In this document: positions 20,154-31,154 of the stretch, piece by piece
Numbering within the stretch: the stretch's first letter is position 1
Layout: each line of letters starts with the position of its first letter
Made by a program: the position numbers and the translations under genes
NCBI GenBank assembly: GCA_009859145.1
Contig: VRVR01000061.1
Coordinates: 1-64,000 of the forward strand
Length of the DNA stretch: 64,000 bases
Source: Andalucia godoyi
Lineage: Eukaryota > Discoba > Jakobea > Jakobida > Andaluciidae
Direction of reading: 5' to 3'
The notes under the pieces: model-generated
What the model saw: only the letters and a program-made list of their open reading frames with translations
Databases searched by the model: none
Told to the model about the DNA's origin: nothing

Positions 20154-20583
20154 GACTACGTCTCTCACCACCCGTCTCTTTTTCTCTCTTTTTCTCTTTC
20201 CTGTTCGTGTTCTTGTTCGTCTTCGTGTTCGTCTTCGTGTTCGTGTTCGTCTTCGTGTTCGTGTTTGGGGCTGGAATCCCGCGTCCTACTTCAGATTCAC
20301 AGTTGACATTGGAGACTGGCCTCTGACACCAGCCTCTGACACCAGCCTCTGACACCAGCCTCTGACACCAGCCTCTGACACTGGCATGTGTGTGACACCT
20401 GGCAAAACATCAGCATCAACTCCGGTCGTTGTTCATCCGAGTCAAATTTCCCAAAGGAGTCGTACAAAGGCGCGCTCTCATCTGTTTTCCTCTTCTCTTT
20501 TTTATTTATCTTTATTTATCTATTTATTTATTTATTATTAGTATTTTGCTGTGCATGAGAGTGTGAGAGTGTGAGAGTACGTG
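20154..20583 (+). other. Divergent intergenic region with two tandem-repeat tracts
   Basis: 430 bp between the phosducin-like and SET-domain starts. It holds a CTTCGTGTTCGT-type hexamer/dodecamer array (about 20200-20268) and a 13-bp array (20321-20385). Confidence 0.8.
20321..20385 (+). repeat. 13-bp tandem repeat, five units
   Basis: Unit CTCTGACACCAGC repeated head to tail; the fifth unit reads CTCTGACACTGGC. It lies in the shared promoter region of two divergent genes. Confidence 0.95.
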
Positions 20584-22029
20584 ATGGCGAGACGAGTATT
20601 GTCGGGTGTGCTGGTGCTCTTGGTGGCTGCAGTGGTGTGTGGCGTGGTATCTGCAAACAAGGGCGCAACGCAGACGAAGTTTACATCGTGGCTGTCGCAG
20701 CACAAGGTTGCGATTCCGAATGTCAAGTTTGTTGATTTTGTAGAGACCGGGCCTGGGGCGATGGCGAATGCAGACATTGCAGCGGACTCGACGATTGTGC
20801 GGGTTCCAAAGTCGCTGTTCTTGTCGTCGGGGCTTCTGTCCAACAAGACGAATCCAGAACTTGCAGAAGCCGTCGAGTCCATCCGTGGACTGACGCCGCA
20901 GTACAAGCTTGCGCTCATCTTGCTGAACGAGGCTGCAAAGGGCGAAAAGTCGTTTTGGGCACCGTACATTGCGACGTTCCCGGCCGAATACGACACCTCC
21001 ATCTACTTCTCGGAAGAGCAGCTCGAAGAACTCAAGGGTTCCAACTTGCTTCCTCTTACGCTGGCACGAAAGCAACAGCTCCAGCAGAACTACGACGAGG
21101 TGTTCCCGTTTTTGCTCGAGAAGTTTGCAAAGGTCTTTTCGCCAAAGGCGGCATACTCGCTCGAGAAGTTCACGTGGGCAATCTCCACCGTGTGGAAGTA
21201 CTCGTTCTACCTGAAGGACGGCGAGGACACTGTCTCTGTCCTCGTTCCGCTGCTGGATCGATTCAACCACGGATCCGTGGAGACCCAATTCAAGCTTGCA
21301 GGTGGTGATGGCGGGGATGCTGATGCATCGTCGGCGGCCGAAGATGCAGTGCTCGAGGTCTCGACCAAGACTGCGTTCCGAAAGGGTGAACAGGTGTTTG
21401 TTTCTCGTGGACCAAAGTCCAACTTGGAATTGGTCCTTGATTATGGATATGCGCTGGAGAAGAACCCGAACGATAACGTCGCTCTCAACGTTCGCATGAC
21501 TGGAGAGGACAAGCTGTCGAAGATCAAGAGCACCCTTTTGGGAATCGCCGGGCTCGAGGTGAACGCCACGTACCTGTTGTTTGACTCGCTGCTTTCGGAC
21601 GAGCTTCTGAAGGGACTCCGTATTCAGCTGCTTCGCGACAATGAACTTGAAAAGTTTGAGCGCGTCACCTCGGGAAAACCCGTGTCGTTGGCAAACGAAT
21701 TGCGAGTTCACCGGGCAATTCTTGCCGCTTGCAACAATATGCTTAACGGATACAGCGCCTCTCTCGATGACGATGAAACGCTCCTTAAGACGTCTCTGCC
21801 GATCCGTGAGCGATCTGCAATTGTACTGCGCCGCAACGAGAAGAAGGTCATCCAGTCTGTCATGATTGAGGTGTCCAAGCGTTGGAGAGATATTCTCCTC
21901 GACGGCTTCCCGGAGACGGACGACGAGATCAAGGCCGTAGAAGAGGCAAAGCAACAGGAGCAGCTGGAAAAGACTGGCGATCAGCAAAAGCAACAGTCCC
22001 AGACTCGCGAGATTAAGACCGAACTCTAA
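20584..22029 (+). CDS. SET-domain methyltransferase (RLSMT/SETD6 type) with signal peptide
   Basis: 481 aa from ATG 20584. A hydrophobic N-terminus (VLSGVLVLLVAAVVCGVVSA) looks like a cleavable signal peptide, unusual for this class. The SET domain is of the split Rubisco-LSMT/SETD3/SETD6 type: it starts at AIPNVKFVDFVETGPG and has the I-SET region SFWAPYIATFP. The cofactor/active-site segment is DRFNHGS (the N-H motif) and the late SET motif is FVSRGPKSNLELVLDYGYAL, with the DYGY tyrosine. The C-terminal helical substrate-binding domain and a Gln/Lys-rich tail follow. The enzyme class methylates lysine or histidine on protein substrates. The signal peptide suggests secretory or plastid/ER routing; the substrate is unknown. 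Confidence 0.9.
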   Translation: MARRVLSGVLVLLVAAVVCGVVSANKGATQTKFTSWLSQHKVAIPNVKFVDFVETGPGAMANADIAADSTIVRVPKSLFLSSGLLSNKTNPELAEAVESIRGLTPQYKLALILLNEAAKGEKSFWAPYIATFPAEYDTSIYFSEEQLEELKGSNLLPLTLARKQQLQQNYDEVFPFLLEKFAKVFSPKAAYSLEKFTWAISTVWKYSFYLKDGEDTVSVLVPLLDRFNHGSVETQFKLAGGDGGDADASSAAEDAVLEVSTKTAFRKGEQVFVSRGPKSNLELVLDYGYALEKNPNDNVALNVRMTGEDKLSKIKSTLLGIAGLEVNATYLLFDSLLSDELLKGLRIQLLRDNELEKFERVTSGKPVSLANELRVHRAILAACNNMLNGYSASLDDDETLLKTSLPIRERSAIVLRRNEKKVIQSVMIEVSKRWRDILLDGFPETDDEIKAVEEAKQQEQLEKTGDQQKQQSQTREIKTEL

Positions 22030-22268
22030 AGTACTATATTCTAGTTTTGTAAAAAGGATGATTCAGTTCTTAATAAAAAAGAAGAAGAGGAAAAAACAAG
22101 TCAATGTATAGGACTAAATAGTACGTTGTGCATATCATCACAGAACAGCATTTTGCATTGTTTTTGCACATAGCATGTTATTCTTTTGTGGATTCTTTTT
22201 TTTTCCCCCTGAAAGCGCAAGGATCTGTACAAAAATGGGGAGAAACGCTGCAGGGATGGGATTCCCGC

Positions 22269-24367
22269 TCATTTTGGATGGCCGTTGTGGATTCCAGCAG
22301 GGAGCGTGAGTCCTACAGGCGTGTGCGACCACTGCTGCTGCACGACAACGATCGAGCTCGGCGAAGCGCGGCGGCTGCGAGCGGATCCTGCCCGGCTGCC
22401 ATCTCCGGACGAGGTGGAGCGGTTCGCAGGCCCCTCTCCAAACCCCGACCCTCCGGAAAGCCCGTTGCGGTGGTCGAGGCGAGGTGACTGCAGAGCTTGC
22501 AAATTGATCGGTCGATCGTGAACAGCTCGTTCCTCCGGTGCGTGAACGCATGGACGATAGCGAATTCGGCCTGCCATTTCTCGGTCACGCATGGCATCCT
22601 CGAACGCTTCGCAAGAGTCAAACAAATTCGCCCGAAGCATCAGCAAGTTCCGCAGCGGATCGTCATTCTCCCCCGAGTCCGAAACACGGAAGCACAGCAG
22701 CTCGATCGCTTTGGTGCAATCCCAAATCGCCCGTGAGATCTTTGCTTCCCGAGCCATTGCGGCCCACGAAGGAGGCTGAGCATGGACGGACGGCAGGAGG
22801 TGAGGATGTGGGGGTTGGGCAACAAATGGTGCGGATGAAACGGACGATGTCGTGGACAGCGGGGGAGCAACAAGATGCCCCGTTAGTGCCTCCGTCTCTG
22901 CATCATCTCCCCCAAATGTCCGTGTGGCAGTTGCTGCTCCCTCTCCATCTCCTACTCCCACTCCCATTCCCATTCCTTCCCTTTCCCCTGCTCCTGCTCT
23001 TGCTCTTCCTGTTTCTTCCCGCGCCTCTGCAGCGGCGGCCCTCGTAGCTTGCGCTGCTGCATCCGCATCCAGCGTCTGGACCCATTCAATGATGATCAAT
23101 GCACGATGGTACCACCAGTCCCAGACGAACGGCTCGAGATCCTGAGCCGTGGAAATATCCACCAAGGCTTCTTCAAAATACCCAATCATGGCAAGAAGCA
23201 CTGCTCGGTTTGACCACGCAACTGCAAAGGACGGATCCGATGCAACCGCGTGGTTGTATGCATTGCACGCCTTATCAGTGATTCCGGCGGCCTTGTATTG
23301 GTGACCGAGGAAATTCCACGCCTCAGCCCAGGATGGATCCAGGTCGCACGCCCTCTCAAGATCGTCAATGGCCTCCAGATGGCATCGCAGTCTTCCATGG
23401 ACGCGCGCTCTGCGATAGTACATAAATTTTGAGTTTGGAGCGAGCGCAATCGCTCGAGTCGCATCTTCCAGCGCTGCGGCAAATTCGCCGTTGTGCTCAT
23501 AGATCATGCTTCGGTGGTAGTAAATCATTCCGCCACCAAGCTTGGACGTCGGATCGCGAAGAGCGTGCTCCAAGTCTCTAAACGCGTTCTTCCAGTCGTG
23601 CAAGTCCAAGTACACGGATGCTCGATTGTTGAACAGAAACGAGAGGACACAGTCGTAGCGATGTACATAGGCGTGAATTGCGCCGTTCAGAAACAACAGT
23701 GCATGATGTGGATTGCCAAGCGCCTTGAACGAAATTCCAGCAAGGTTCCAAACCAGCAACGCCGACACATTTTCCAGCACGTCGTCTGCAGCCACGCTAC
23801 CTGCATCTCCAAGACGCGCACGATCGTTTTCAAAGGGACCACCAAGAATAGATCGTACTTCGTCCGACTCGGCCGACAATGGAGAGGCGACTGCGGCAGT
23901 CAGCGGCGATTGCGAGCTTGGAAGGTGGTGCACTTCTTCAGGAGAGAACGTGCCACCACAAGCACACTGGCTGTGGTCGTACGAGGCAAGCCAGTGTCGG
24001 ATATGAAACACTGTGTCGAGAGTCTCAATGGCTTCGTCGAACCGACTGAGCAAAGCAAGCGCATGCGCTCGAATAAACGTCACAAATCGCAATTCCATCG
24101 TGACTGGCTCTGGTTCTGGCCCTCTGTCCACACGCGTCGATGCGATCGCTGCCAGCCGTTCCAAACATGCTTCGTCCAATGGAAGCCCTCGAGTACTCAG
24201 AATGTTGGCTTCGAGGACCAGCGACAGGTCGTCTTCCGCAGCGTACGTACGAGCCCTCTCGAGCAACACAGATTCGTCTTCCAAGTTCCTCAGAAATCGC
24301 ACATAGTTCTGAATCGACTCTGTCCGTCGACTATTCGCGCTCTGAAAACCAGGACTGCCGCCGCCGC

Positions 24368-24407
<40 letters not shown>

Positions 24408-24476
24408 AGAACTCAAAATCGGTGCAAAATCGAGAGACAGAAACGCTGACTCTAATCCAGATGCCATCATCGACAT
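22269..24476 (-). CDS. TPR-repeat protein
   Basis: 735 aa from ATG 24476 (ATG codons also 9 and 12 bases further in). A poly-Ser/Gly run of about 14 Ser near the N-terminus is encoded by a (CTG/CAG)n tract. Tetratricopeptide repeats span about residues 230-470, with clear units such as IYYHRSMIYEHNGEFAAALE, MYYRRARVHGRLRCHLEAID, AWNFLGHQYKAAGITDKACN and AWSNRAVLLAMIGYFEEALV. A low-complexity Ala/Gly/Glu region and an Arg/Ser-rich tail follow. No enzymatic domain is visible. TPRs mediate protein-protein contacts, so a scaffold or co-chaperone role is possible but not shown. It is convergent with the SET-domain gene. Confidence 0.9.
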
Positions 24477-25522
24477 CCCAGTATAAAGCACAGAAATGCA
24501 ATAGCCAAGTCGAATAATTAAATTTCCTTTCAAATTAATAAATTGTATAATGATAAAATAAAACAAGATCAAAGACCAGCATGGGAAAAGCCAGCCCCAG
24601 ACAAAGAGCCAAACCAAGGATTAGGTTGGTGATAAAATAAAAAGCTAAAAATACAAAACGGGGGCGGTTGACGGGTGTGCGGGGGACTTGAATTGCCATT
24701 TTCGGCAAAAATGGAAATTATCTCCGACGCGCACAATGATGAAACCTTCCCGTACTACAGTAAGCAAAGGCTGGCGACCGCCCGTTACACCTTTTTTTTT
24801 TTTGATTCTCTTTTCCGTGTGACGGGCTCGTGATTTCACGAGAGATCCCCGGCTGCGGGACCGGACCGAGCGGGAAACTGCGAAGGACCCGTAGCCCAAG
24901 AGAGGACAGCAAAGGCAGCAGGGAGAAAGGACTGGACCCAAATAAGGGAGGGGAAAGACGTGGTGGTTGATTGGTCGAAGCACAACCGCATGTTTTGCTG
25001 GATTTGCAGTTCGAGTGCGAGCGGTGCATTCAAGTTCCTGTATAAGGACGGGCGGTGCACGAAATGAAGAACCGAGGGGTGCGAATTTCCACAGGGAGAC
25101 TTCGACTGCTGCTTCCAATGCCTTCATTACTTCCAAATTAAGAAGGCGACCCGAGTTGGAAAAAATGATACAACATTCAGCCCAACAACTTGTCGGAAAA
25201 CAAACAGTCACCACGGGGACGCCACATCCGGACTTCCGAAACCTCCCTTGCGACGATGACGATGCAGTGCAGAGTCTCCAAAAGCCCTGCGGTCTTGCAC
25301 AACTTCCTTTTCCACCCGTCCACCCCCGTCCACCCCGTGCTTCTGATTAACATCGCTCGTTCGCGCGCGCGTGAGACTGTGTAAGAGTTTTTTTTTGTCC
25401 CAGCGATCCATGATCTGTAACCTGGACTCGGACCGCTTTTTGATTTCATTTACACTATTCGAATTACACGAAACATCGCAAGCTGTGTCGTGCACTGAAC
25501 ACAGATAAAGAAGAAGACGACC

Positions 25523-25559
<37 letters not shown>

Positions 25560-25585
25560 AAGAGACATCCAGAGCGCTCTGAGAA
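24477..25585 (+). other. Divergent intergenic, (GAC)n before the histidine kinase
   Basis: 1.1 kb without a convincing gene on either strand. A (GAC)n microsatellite (about 25526-25559) lies just upstream of the histidine kinase start, in its probable 5' UTR. A poly-T tract lies at about 24790. Confidence 0.5.
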
Positions 25586-28408
25586 ATGGCCTATCCGTCA
25601 CGTGAGTTCAGGATTGCGTGCAATGAAGCCGGAGCGATTCTCGAACGTGACCAGGCTGTGCCGAAAACCCTCTTGAAAATACAGAATATGTGCAGATCCG
25701 CAGCATCCGTCTTGGATTTTTGCTGCGATCCGGAAGACAAGCAACGGCTAAGGACATTTCTTCGCGGACTCATGCGTCGCGGAAGTCAGCGGCTTTACGA
25801 AAGAAGCGACAGTCCCGACTCTCCCATTCTCGTGCGCTGTGGGAACTCGTGCTACGTCCAGATCTTCGCCATGCTGTCCACAGAGGAGGAGGAGGCGGTG
25901 CAGGGGGACAGCGCCGCCACCAGGCTTCACATCGTTGTGCGAGCTGCAGATGGATATGATGAGCAGACGTGGTGCGCAATGTCGGATCGACCGTTTTCCG
26001 TCCGACGAAGTTGGAATCCGCTGACCGGAGCCATGGTGTGGTCGGAGAACGTATCCTTCTTGCTGGGCTATGACACAGAAGAGATCAAAGACACATTCGA
26101 CTGGTGGAGCTCCATTCTTTACAGCTCGGATCGCGAGCGAGTGATCTCCGGGCTGAATGCTTGCTTGACAGACAGCCACACACGGTTTTGGACGGAGAAG
26201 TATCGGATGAGAAGGGCGGATGGATCCTGGGCGAACGTCATCGAGCAATCGATCTTCATTCGATCTCCTCCGCCGCTGTCGCAAGTCCATCACGTCGAGT
26301 TTTCGCTCACCGACATTGTGCAGCAAAAGCTCGTTGATGATGTCATGAAATGCTCACATCGCGATCTCATACAGCAAGTCAGAAGCATGGATTCGTATCC
26401 CGGCCCCCAAGAAGACGAGTTGGAATATCAAATAGGGTTGATTCGCACGATTACCGATAACACGGCCTCCGCGCTGTTCATGATGGACGTGGATGGTCAC
26501 CCAACATTTATGAATGCCGCCGCGGAGAAGGTCACTGGCTACAAATTGAAAGAAATTGAGAATCAGCCGCTCCACTGTTCGATTCACCACAAACGGCCCG
26601 ATGGATCGCCGTGCTCGATTGAAAATTGTCCTTTGAACCGTCGCGGCGCGATGCTCACTGCTCGTCGAAACGTACGGGATGTATTCGTGGACAAATCCGG
26701 GCGACTGTTTCCAGTGATCTGGTCCGTGTCTCCGCTCGAAAGAGACGGGACTGCCATCGGAGCTGTCATCGAATTTCGAGATGTGTCAGACGACGAAATC
26801 CTGGAGAAGGAACGGCTTGATGCGCTTCTGCAAAAGGAGCAAGAAGAAGCAAGAAGAAGAGAGGCCGAGGCGCGGAAGGAGTACCTCTCATGGTATGCAT
26901 ACAAACTGTCCCACGAAATGAGAAATCCGCTGCATGGCATCTCTGCCAACTTGACGTTTGTCTGCGAGACGCTGGCACAAATGCGCGATATGGTTGTGTC
27001 TCCGCAGGATGCTCTTCCCGGAAGAGCACGATGCAGCAGCAGACTGCGGACTGCACTCTGCGAGAAGTTTGAGGAGTTGGAAGGATACCTTTCTGACATG
27101 GAGTCGTGCGCAGATCATCAGCATGTTGTCGCCAACAGTGTATTGGAGCTTGCGCGGCTCGACAGTCAGCACGCGCCCGTGGACTGTGTTCCGGTTAGTC
27201 TCTCGGCACTGGTGAAATCTGCGGCAGGCATCATGAGAGCCAAAGCACATGAGAAGAGAATTTCGCTGAAGCTGTCTCTTCCGAATTCCGAAAACTCCTC
27301 GGATTGGGTCATGACAGATCCCACGAAAGTCAAGCAAATCATCGTCAACTTCTTGTCAAACTCGATCAAGTACACTCCGGACGGAGGGAACATCTGCATT
27401 GAACTCGCAACGAATGACGCTGTAGTCGACAGCAACGTTGCCACCGTGAAACGCGATACGGCCGACTCCCACTCCCCGATTCAGACCCAAGGCACGCTGG
27501 CTGTGTTTGTCGTGAAAGACTCGGGAGTTGGGTTGTCCGATGATGAACAGAAGAACCTGTTTCAGAGATTCTACCAGGCAGACCCGGCTGTCAGCAGGCA
27601 GTATGGTGGCTCGGGCCTTGGTCTTGTGATCAGTCTTGAACTTGCGCACTTGCTCGGCGGCACGATCTTGGTGAAGAGCCAACGCGGTCTTGGAAGCGAG
27701 TTCTCTCTGTTGCTGCCCGTTGTCCGATCTCAGGCTTGCGAGAAAATGAAGGAGTTCATCGCATCGTCTGCTGCACAGGATGAGCTGTGCTGCGACGGCA
27801 AGCTTGACGCGGCAATCGATCGAGACACAGACAGGCGCAGACAGAGATATGGACGCACAGCCACAGCCACAGGCACAAAGACAGACAGAGACAGAGATGG
27901 GTGCAGTGATGGGTGCAGTGATGGGTACAGAGACGGGTACAGAGACGGGTACAGAGACGGAGATGGACACACAGATAGAGATGATGATGCTGATTTTGAT
28001 GAAATGCACCTGTTTAGAATCCTGGTGGTCGAGGATAATATAATCAACCAAAAGCTGGTTTCAAAGTTTCTTTCCAAGCTTGGCTACGTCTTTGAGATTG
28101 TGGAGAATGGCAGAAGGGCGGTTGAAAAGCGTTTTTCGACGGACCGGACCTTTGATCTCATTCTGATGGACATTGAGATGCCTGTGCTGAACGGAATCGA
28201 TGCGACGAAAGAGATTCGCAGGATCGAAAAGGAAGATCTCGCGGCGTACGGACGAATAACCATTGTAGGACTCTCTGGAAACGCTTCCAAGGACTCCGTG
28301 GACCGGGCCCTCGCAGCAGGTATGGACGACTACTTGATCAAGCCGTGCAAGATCGCCGAAATCCAGTCGTGCATCGTCAAATGGGAGCAGCAGTTCACGT
28401 CGAAATAG
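25586..28408 (+). CDS. Hybrid histidine kinase (PAS-PAS-HisKA-HATPase-REC)
   Basis: 940 aa. Two PAS domains (about 140-230 and 285-400; WNPLTGAMVWSENVSFLLGY marks the first) precede a coiled linker. The dimerisation/phosphoacceptor domain has H443 in LSHEMRNPLHG. The ATP-binding domain shows the N box (IIVNFLSNSIKYTPDGG), G1 (VKDSGVGLS), F (FQRFYQAD) and G2 (GGSGLGL) boxes. After a variable Asp/Gly/Arg linker encoded by a 12-bp repeat comes a receiver domain with Asp862 in LILMDIEMPVLNG and the terminal YLIKPC lysine. There are no membrane segments, so it should be a soluble sensor. All catalytic motifs are intact. Phosphotransfer would go H443 to D862, then to an HPt protein not seen here. 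Confidence 0.95.
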   Translation: MAYPSREFRIACNEAGAILERDQAVPKTLLKIQNMCRSAASVLDFCCDPEDKQRLRTFLRGLMRRGSQRLYERSDSPDSPILVRCGNSCYVQIFAMLSTEEEEAVQGDSAATRLHIVVRAADGYDEQTWCAMSDRPFSVRRSWNPLTGAMVWSENVSFLLGYDTEEIKDTFDWWSSILYSSDRERVISGLNACLTDSHTRFWTEKYRMRRADGSWANVIEQSIFIRSPPPLSQVHHVEFSLTDIVQQKLVDDVMKCSHRDLIQQVRSMDSYPGPQEDELEYQIGLIRTITDNTASALFMMDVDGHPTFMNAAAEKVTGYKLKEIENQPLHCSIHHKRPDGSPCSIENCPLNRRGAMLTARRNVRDVFVDKSGRLFPVIWSVSPLERDGTAIGAVIEFRDVSDDEILEKERLDALLQKEQEEARRREAEARKEYLSWYAYKLSHEMRNPLHGISANLTFVCETLAQMRDMVVSPQDALPGRARCSSRLRTALCEKFEELEGYLSDMESCADHQHVVANSVLELARLDSQHAPVDCVPVSLSALVKSAAGIMRAKAHEKRISLKLSLPNSENSSDWVMTDPTKVKQIIVNFLSNSIKYTPDGGNICIELATNDAVVDSNVATVKRDTADSHSPIQTQGTLAVFVVKDSGVGLSDDEQKNLFQRFYQADPAVSRQYGGSGLGLVISLELAHLLGGTILVKSQRGLGSEFSLLLPVVRSQACEKMKEFIASSAAQDELCCDGKLDAAIDRDTDRRRQRYGRTATATGTKTDRDRDGCSDGCSDGYRDGYRDGYRDGDGHTDRDDDADFDEMHLFRILVVEDNIINQKLVSKFLSKLGYVFEIVENGRRAVEKRFSTDRTFDLILMDIEMPVLNGIDATKEIRRIEKEDLAAYGRITIVGLSGNASKDSVDRALAAGMDDYLIKPCKIAEIQSCIVKWEQQFTSK
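27896..27967 (+). repeat. 12-bp coding tandem repeat in the kinase-receiver linker
   Basis: Units GGGTGCAGTGAT (x2) and GGGTACAGAGAC (x3) are tandem, preserve frame, and encode (G[CY][SR]D)n between the kinase and receiver domains. Confidence 0.9.
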
Positions 28409-28661
28409 TGCTCAAACCCGACTGCTGCCTGCTGTTTCCTGTCGTAAAAAAACAACGGCAATTCTTTTCACCGCTTTTTTTCTCTTTTCGGCTATTCTCC
28501 CGACAAATGAAACGTCCGAATCGTCCGAAAACTCCTCCAAATTCCCCGATTTCCCGACACACATTCAAAGCTTCACAAAGCGTTTCGTTTACGGTTTTCC
28601 ATTGTCTGGTGGAACCAGTATGTCTGAGTGTATCGTGCTGCATGCATGCTAGTGAAGAGGA

Positions 28662-30389
28662 ATGACGGACTGCAAAGAATTCGGTGGATTCAAGTCGATG
28701 GTCGATGAGCTTCATGAAGAGGCGGAGATCCCGTATGTGATGGCCGCTGATCCGAAGCGCAGCTTGAAGCTGTACGTCGGGTCGTCAAAGGCAATGTGGT
28801 CGCAGATCGTCCTTGCTGAGAAGGACGTGTCCTTGCTGGCCGAGTGCGTGGCTGAAAAGCAGCCTCTCAGAAACAGAACGGCTGCAAAGTCTGATCCACT
28901 TTTGGAAGAACGCAGATTCAGTCTGTTCCAAGAAAAGCTAAAGTACATGTATATTCTGTTGTTTCGATATGCGCTGTTCTATGTGAATGTTATATCGAAG
29001 CATCCCATGCGGAAAGATGCGGAGTGGAAATCCATTGTGGCGGAAATAAGAACAAATTGCGATGCAGCGCTCGAGAAGCTGGAGGAACTGCGTAGGCAAC
29101 CGGATGGCTTGCTGTATAGGACCTATGTCAAGATCGCCAATGATCGGAACCAGCGGCTGGTCGCAGTCGCAGTCGCAGTCGCAGCTGCCAATGCGCAACC
29201 ACAAGTCACCACTCGGGGTTCAGAAGAAGAGGACTGCTCAGTGAACCAGAATGCAAGCTCGGCAGCGCCAGCAGCTGGGTCCGCAACCCTCGCCGCTGTT
29301 GCCTTCTCCAGTAGCACCAGCAGTAGTAGTGGCGGAGGCGGAGCCGGTGGTGGTGGTGCGTTGGAGAATGTAGATTCGAATGCGGTGCAAATGCCGTCCC
29401 TTGCGCTGGCGTATCTCACTCCAGCTGCACAAAAGTCCAGCGATGCAGCACCACGATCGGCGGTGCCTTCTGTTCAGAGGCCGGCGTCGTCAAACTCTGC
29501 AAATGCCGGTCTGTACCCAACTCCGTTGACGTTCTTGGCAACTTCCCCGGTTCCTCGAAATCCCATTGCTCCTGCCTATGTCACGACCCCCACCACGCGT
29601 GCTCTCCCTTCCCAGGCACAACCTTTGGCTTCCGCTCCTCCATCCGTGAACGACACGTCTTTACAACACAGATTTCAACCTCGCCACCTGCAACAACAAC
29701 AGCCACAGCAAGAACTGCAGCAGCAACTCCAGCCAGCATCGGAACAGTATTTTTCGTACAATGCAACACTGGCGTCTCCTCCAGCGGTTCCGCACCACGC
29801 TGCTGTCCATCCCGACAGTTCTCCAGCGGGTCTGCAAATGCTGCGGCGTGTACTCATTGAGGTGTTCTTGCTGGACTGCTTTCTGAAGCTTGCGGACGGT
29901 CACACGCGAAGCGACATTGAATTCTGCGGCGTGCTTGGGGGTGTTCTTGATTCAAATCGGAATTGCTACGTCGTGACACATCTCTTGATTCCAGAGCAAC
30001 AGGGCGCTGCAGACACCTGTGCAACGCTGAATGAAGACGTGTTGTTCGAGTATCAGTCGTCGCACGACTTGCTTCCTCTGGGATGGATCCATACCCATCC
30101 GGCCGTCAACATGGGCGCGTTTCTATCGTCTGTCGACCAGCATTGCCAATTCGGATACCAAATCATGTTGCCTGAAGCCGTCGCAATCGTCATGGCGCCG
30201 AAGAGCAATCCAGATCGCGGAGTATTCCGGCTCTCCACCCCATCTGGAATGGACACCATCCAAAAATGTCCAAAAAGCGGGTTTCACGAACACGTCAAGA
30301 AGACATTTGAACTCGCTACCCACATCGATATGGTCCACGGGACGACTTCAACTGTCGTCGACCTGCGCAATGAACAGCAACGACGATAA
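28662..30389 (+). CDS. AMSH/STAMBP-type JAMM deubiquitinase
   Basis: 575 aa from ATG 28662. An N-terminal helical USP8-dimerisation/MIT-like domain (about 50-145) is followed by a long Ala/Ser/Pro/Gln-rich linker. The JAMM metalloprotease domain (about 405-570) has the Glu in IEFCGVLGG and the zinc motif in GWIHTHPAVNMGAFLSSVD (HxH-x10-D). The AMSH-specific second zinc site is present in the segment CPKSGFHEH. AMSH enzymes cleave Lys63-linked ubiquitin chains on endosomal cargo with ESCRT. All metal ligands are present, so the protein should be active. Confidence 0.95.
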   Translation: MTDCKEFGGFKSMVDELHEEAEIPYVMAADPKRSLKLYVGSSKAMWSQIVLAEKDVSLLAECVAEKQPLRNRTAAKSDPLLEERRFSLFQEKLKYMYILLFRYALFYVNVISKHPMRKDAEWKSIVAEIRTNCDAALEKLEELRRQPDGLLYRTYVKIANDRNQRLVAVAVAVAAANAQPQVTTRGSEEEDCSVNQNASSAAPAAGSATLAAVAFSSSTSSSSGGGGAGGGGALENVDSNAVQMPSLALAYLTPAAQKSSDAAPRSAVPSVQRPASSNSANAGLYPTPLTFLATSPVPRNPIAPAYVTTPTTRALPSQAQPLASAPPSVNDTSLQHRFQPRHLQQQQPQQELQQQLQPASEQYFSYNATLASPPAVPHHAAVHPDSSPAGLQMLRRVLIEVFLLDCFLKLADGHTRSDIEFCGVLGGVLDSNRNCYVVTHLLIPEQQGAADTCATLNEDVLFEYQSSHDLLPLGWIHTHPAVNMGAFLSSVDQHCQFGYQIMLPEAVAIVMAPKSNPDRGVFRLSTPSGMDTIQKCPKSGFHEHVKKTFELATHIDMVHGTTSTVVDLRNEQQRR

Positions 30390-31154
30390 TTTTGCTGTTT
30401 GTGCATGAACCTGCTGATCTCTATCTCTCTATCTCTTTTCTTACCTTTTTTTTTAAATTTATTCTGAAGGCTCGGTACTGCGTACCGGGGGCTTGTTGCT
30501 GCTGCCCGTCCACCATCCGGCTTGGCCGCTTCTTCGTGCAGCACGCATAAGCAAATCATAACCGACTCTTTACCCTACTTTACCCGAACTCACCCGGAAA
30601 TTTCAGGCAATGCTATTATTCCGATCGCCTTTTTCCCCCCATTCTCGCCTGTCCACATCGTCATTCCGGCTCGAGATCGGAATGGCGACCGCAAGAATGC
30701 TTCGGTGAACTGTAGCTTACCCCGACTTCTGAATTGAATGGAATTCGCATTCGGCTCCGATGCAGGACTGCATATGGATGGTCAGCAATGATTTGCCATG
30801 CTTCGTGTACAATGAAGGCATCGCATGTGCTCCCCCTGACAGTCCAAAACAAAACAACAAAAAGAAAAGAAACAGCGCGAGACTGAAAATTGCCGGCTGT
30901 AAAAACAACCAACACTCAAAAAAATAAATGAAACGTCCACCAAAACAAAACATGGCTTCAAGTTGAGGCTTGTGTAGGGACAGAATCATGTCTGGGGCTC
31001 GGGCTCATCAAAAAGAAAAGCCAGGCCATTGTTAGACTAACAACCGCAGACTGACCTCTCCAACCCTACACGTCCCTGACTCGAGGCTGTTTATTTTCGA
31101 TCGCTCGTCGGCCTTTTTTTTTCCTCCTCAAGTCTCTCGCGAGCGCATGGTTGT
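30390..31154 (+). other. Intergenic, no gene
   Basis: 765 bp. A GGTACTGCGTACC inverted repeat lies near 30473. No frame has recognisable features. Confidence 0.5.

Noticed and set aside
19185-20306. 373-codon plus-strand frame
   Set aside because: Antisense to the phosducin-like gene, which has clear family motifs.
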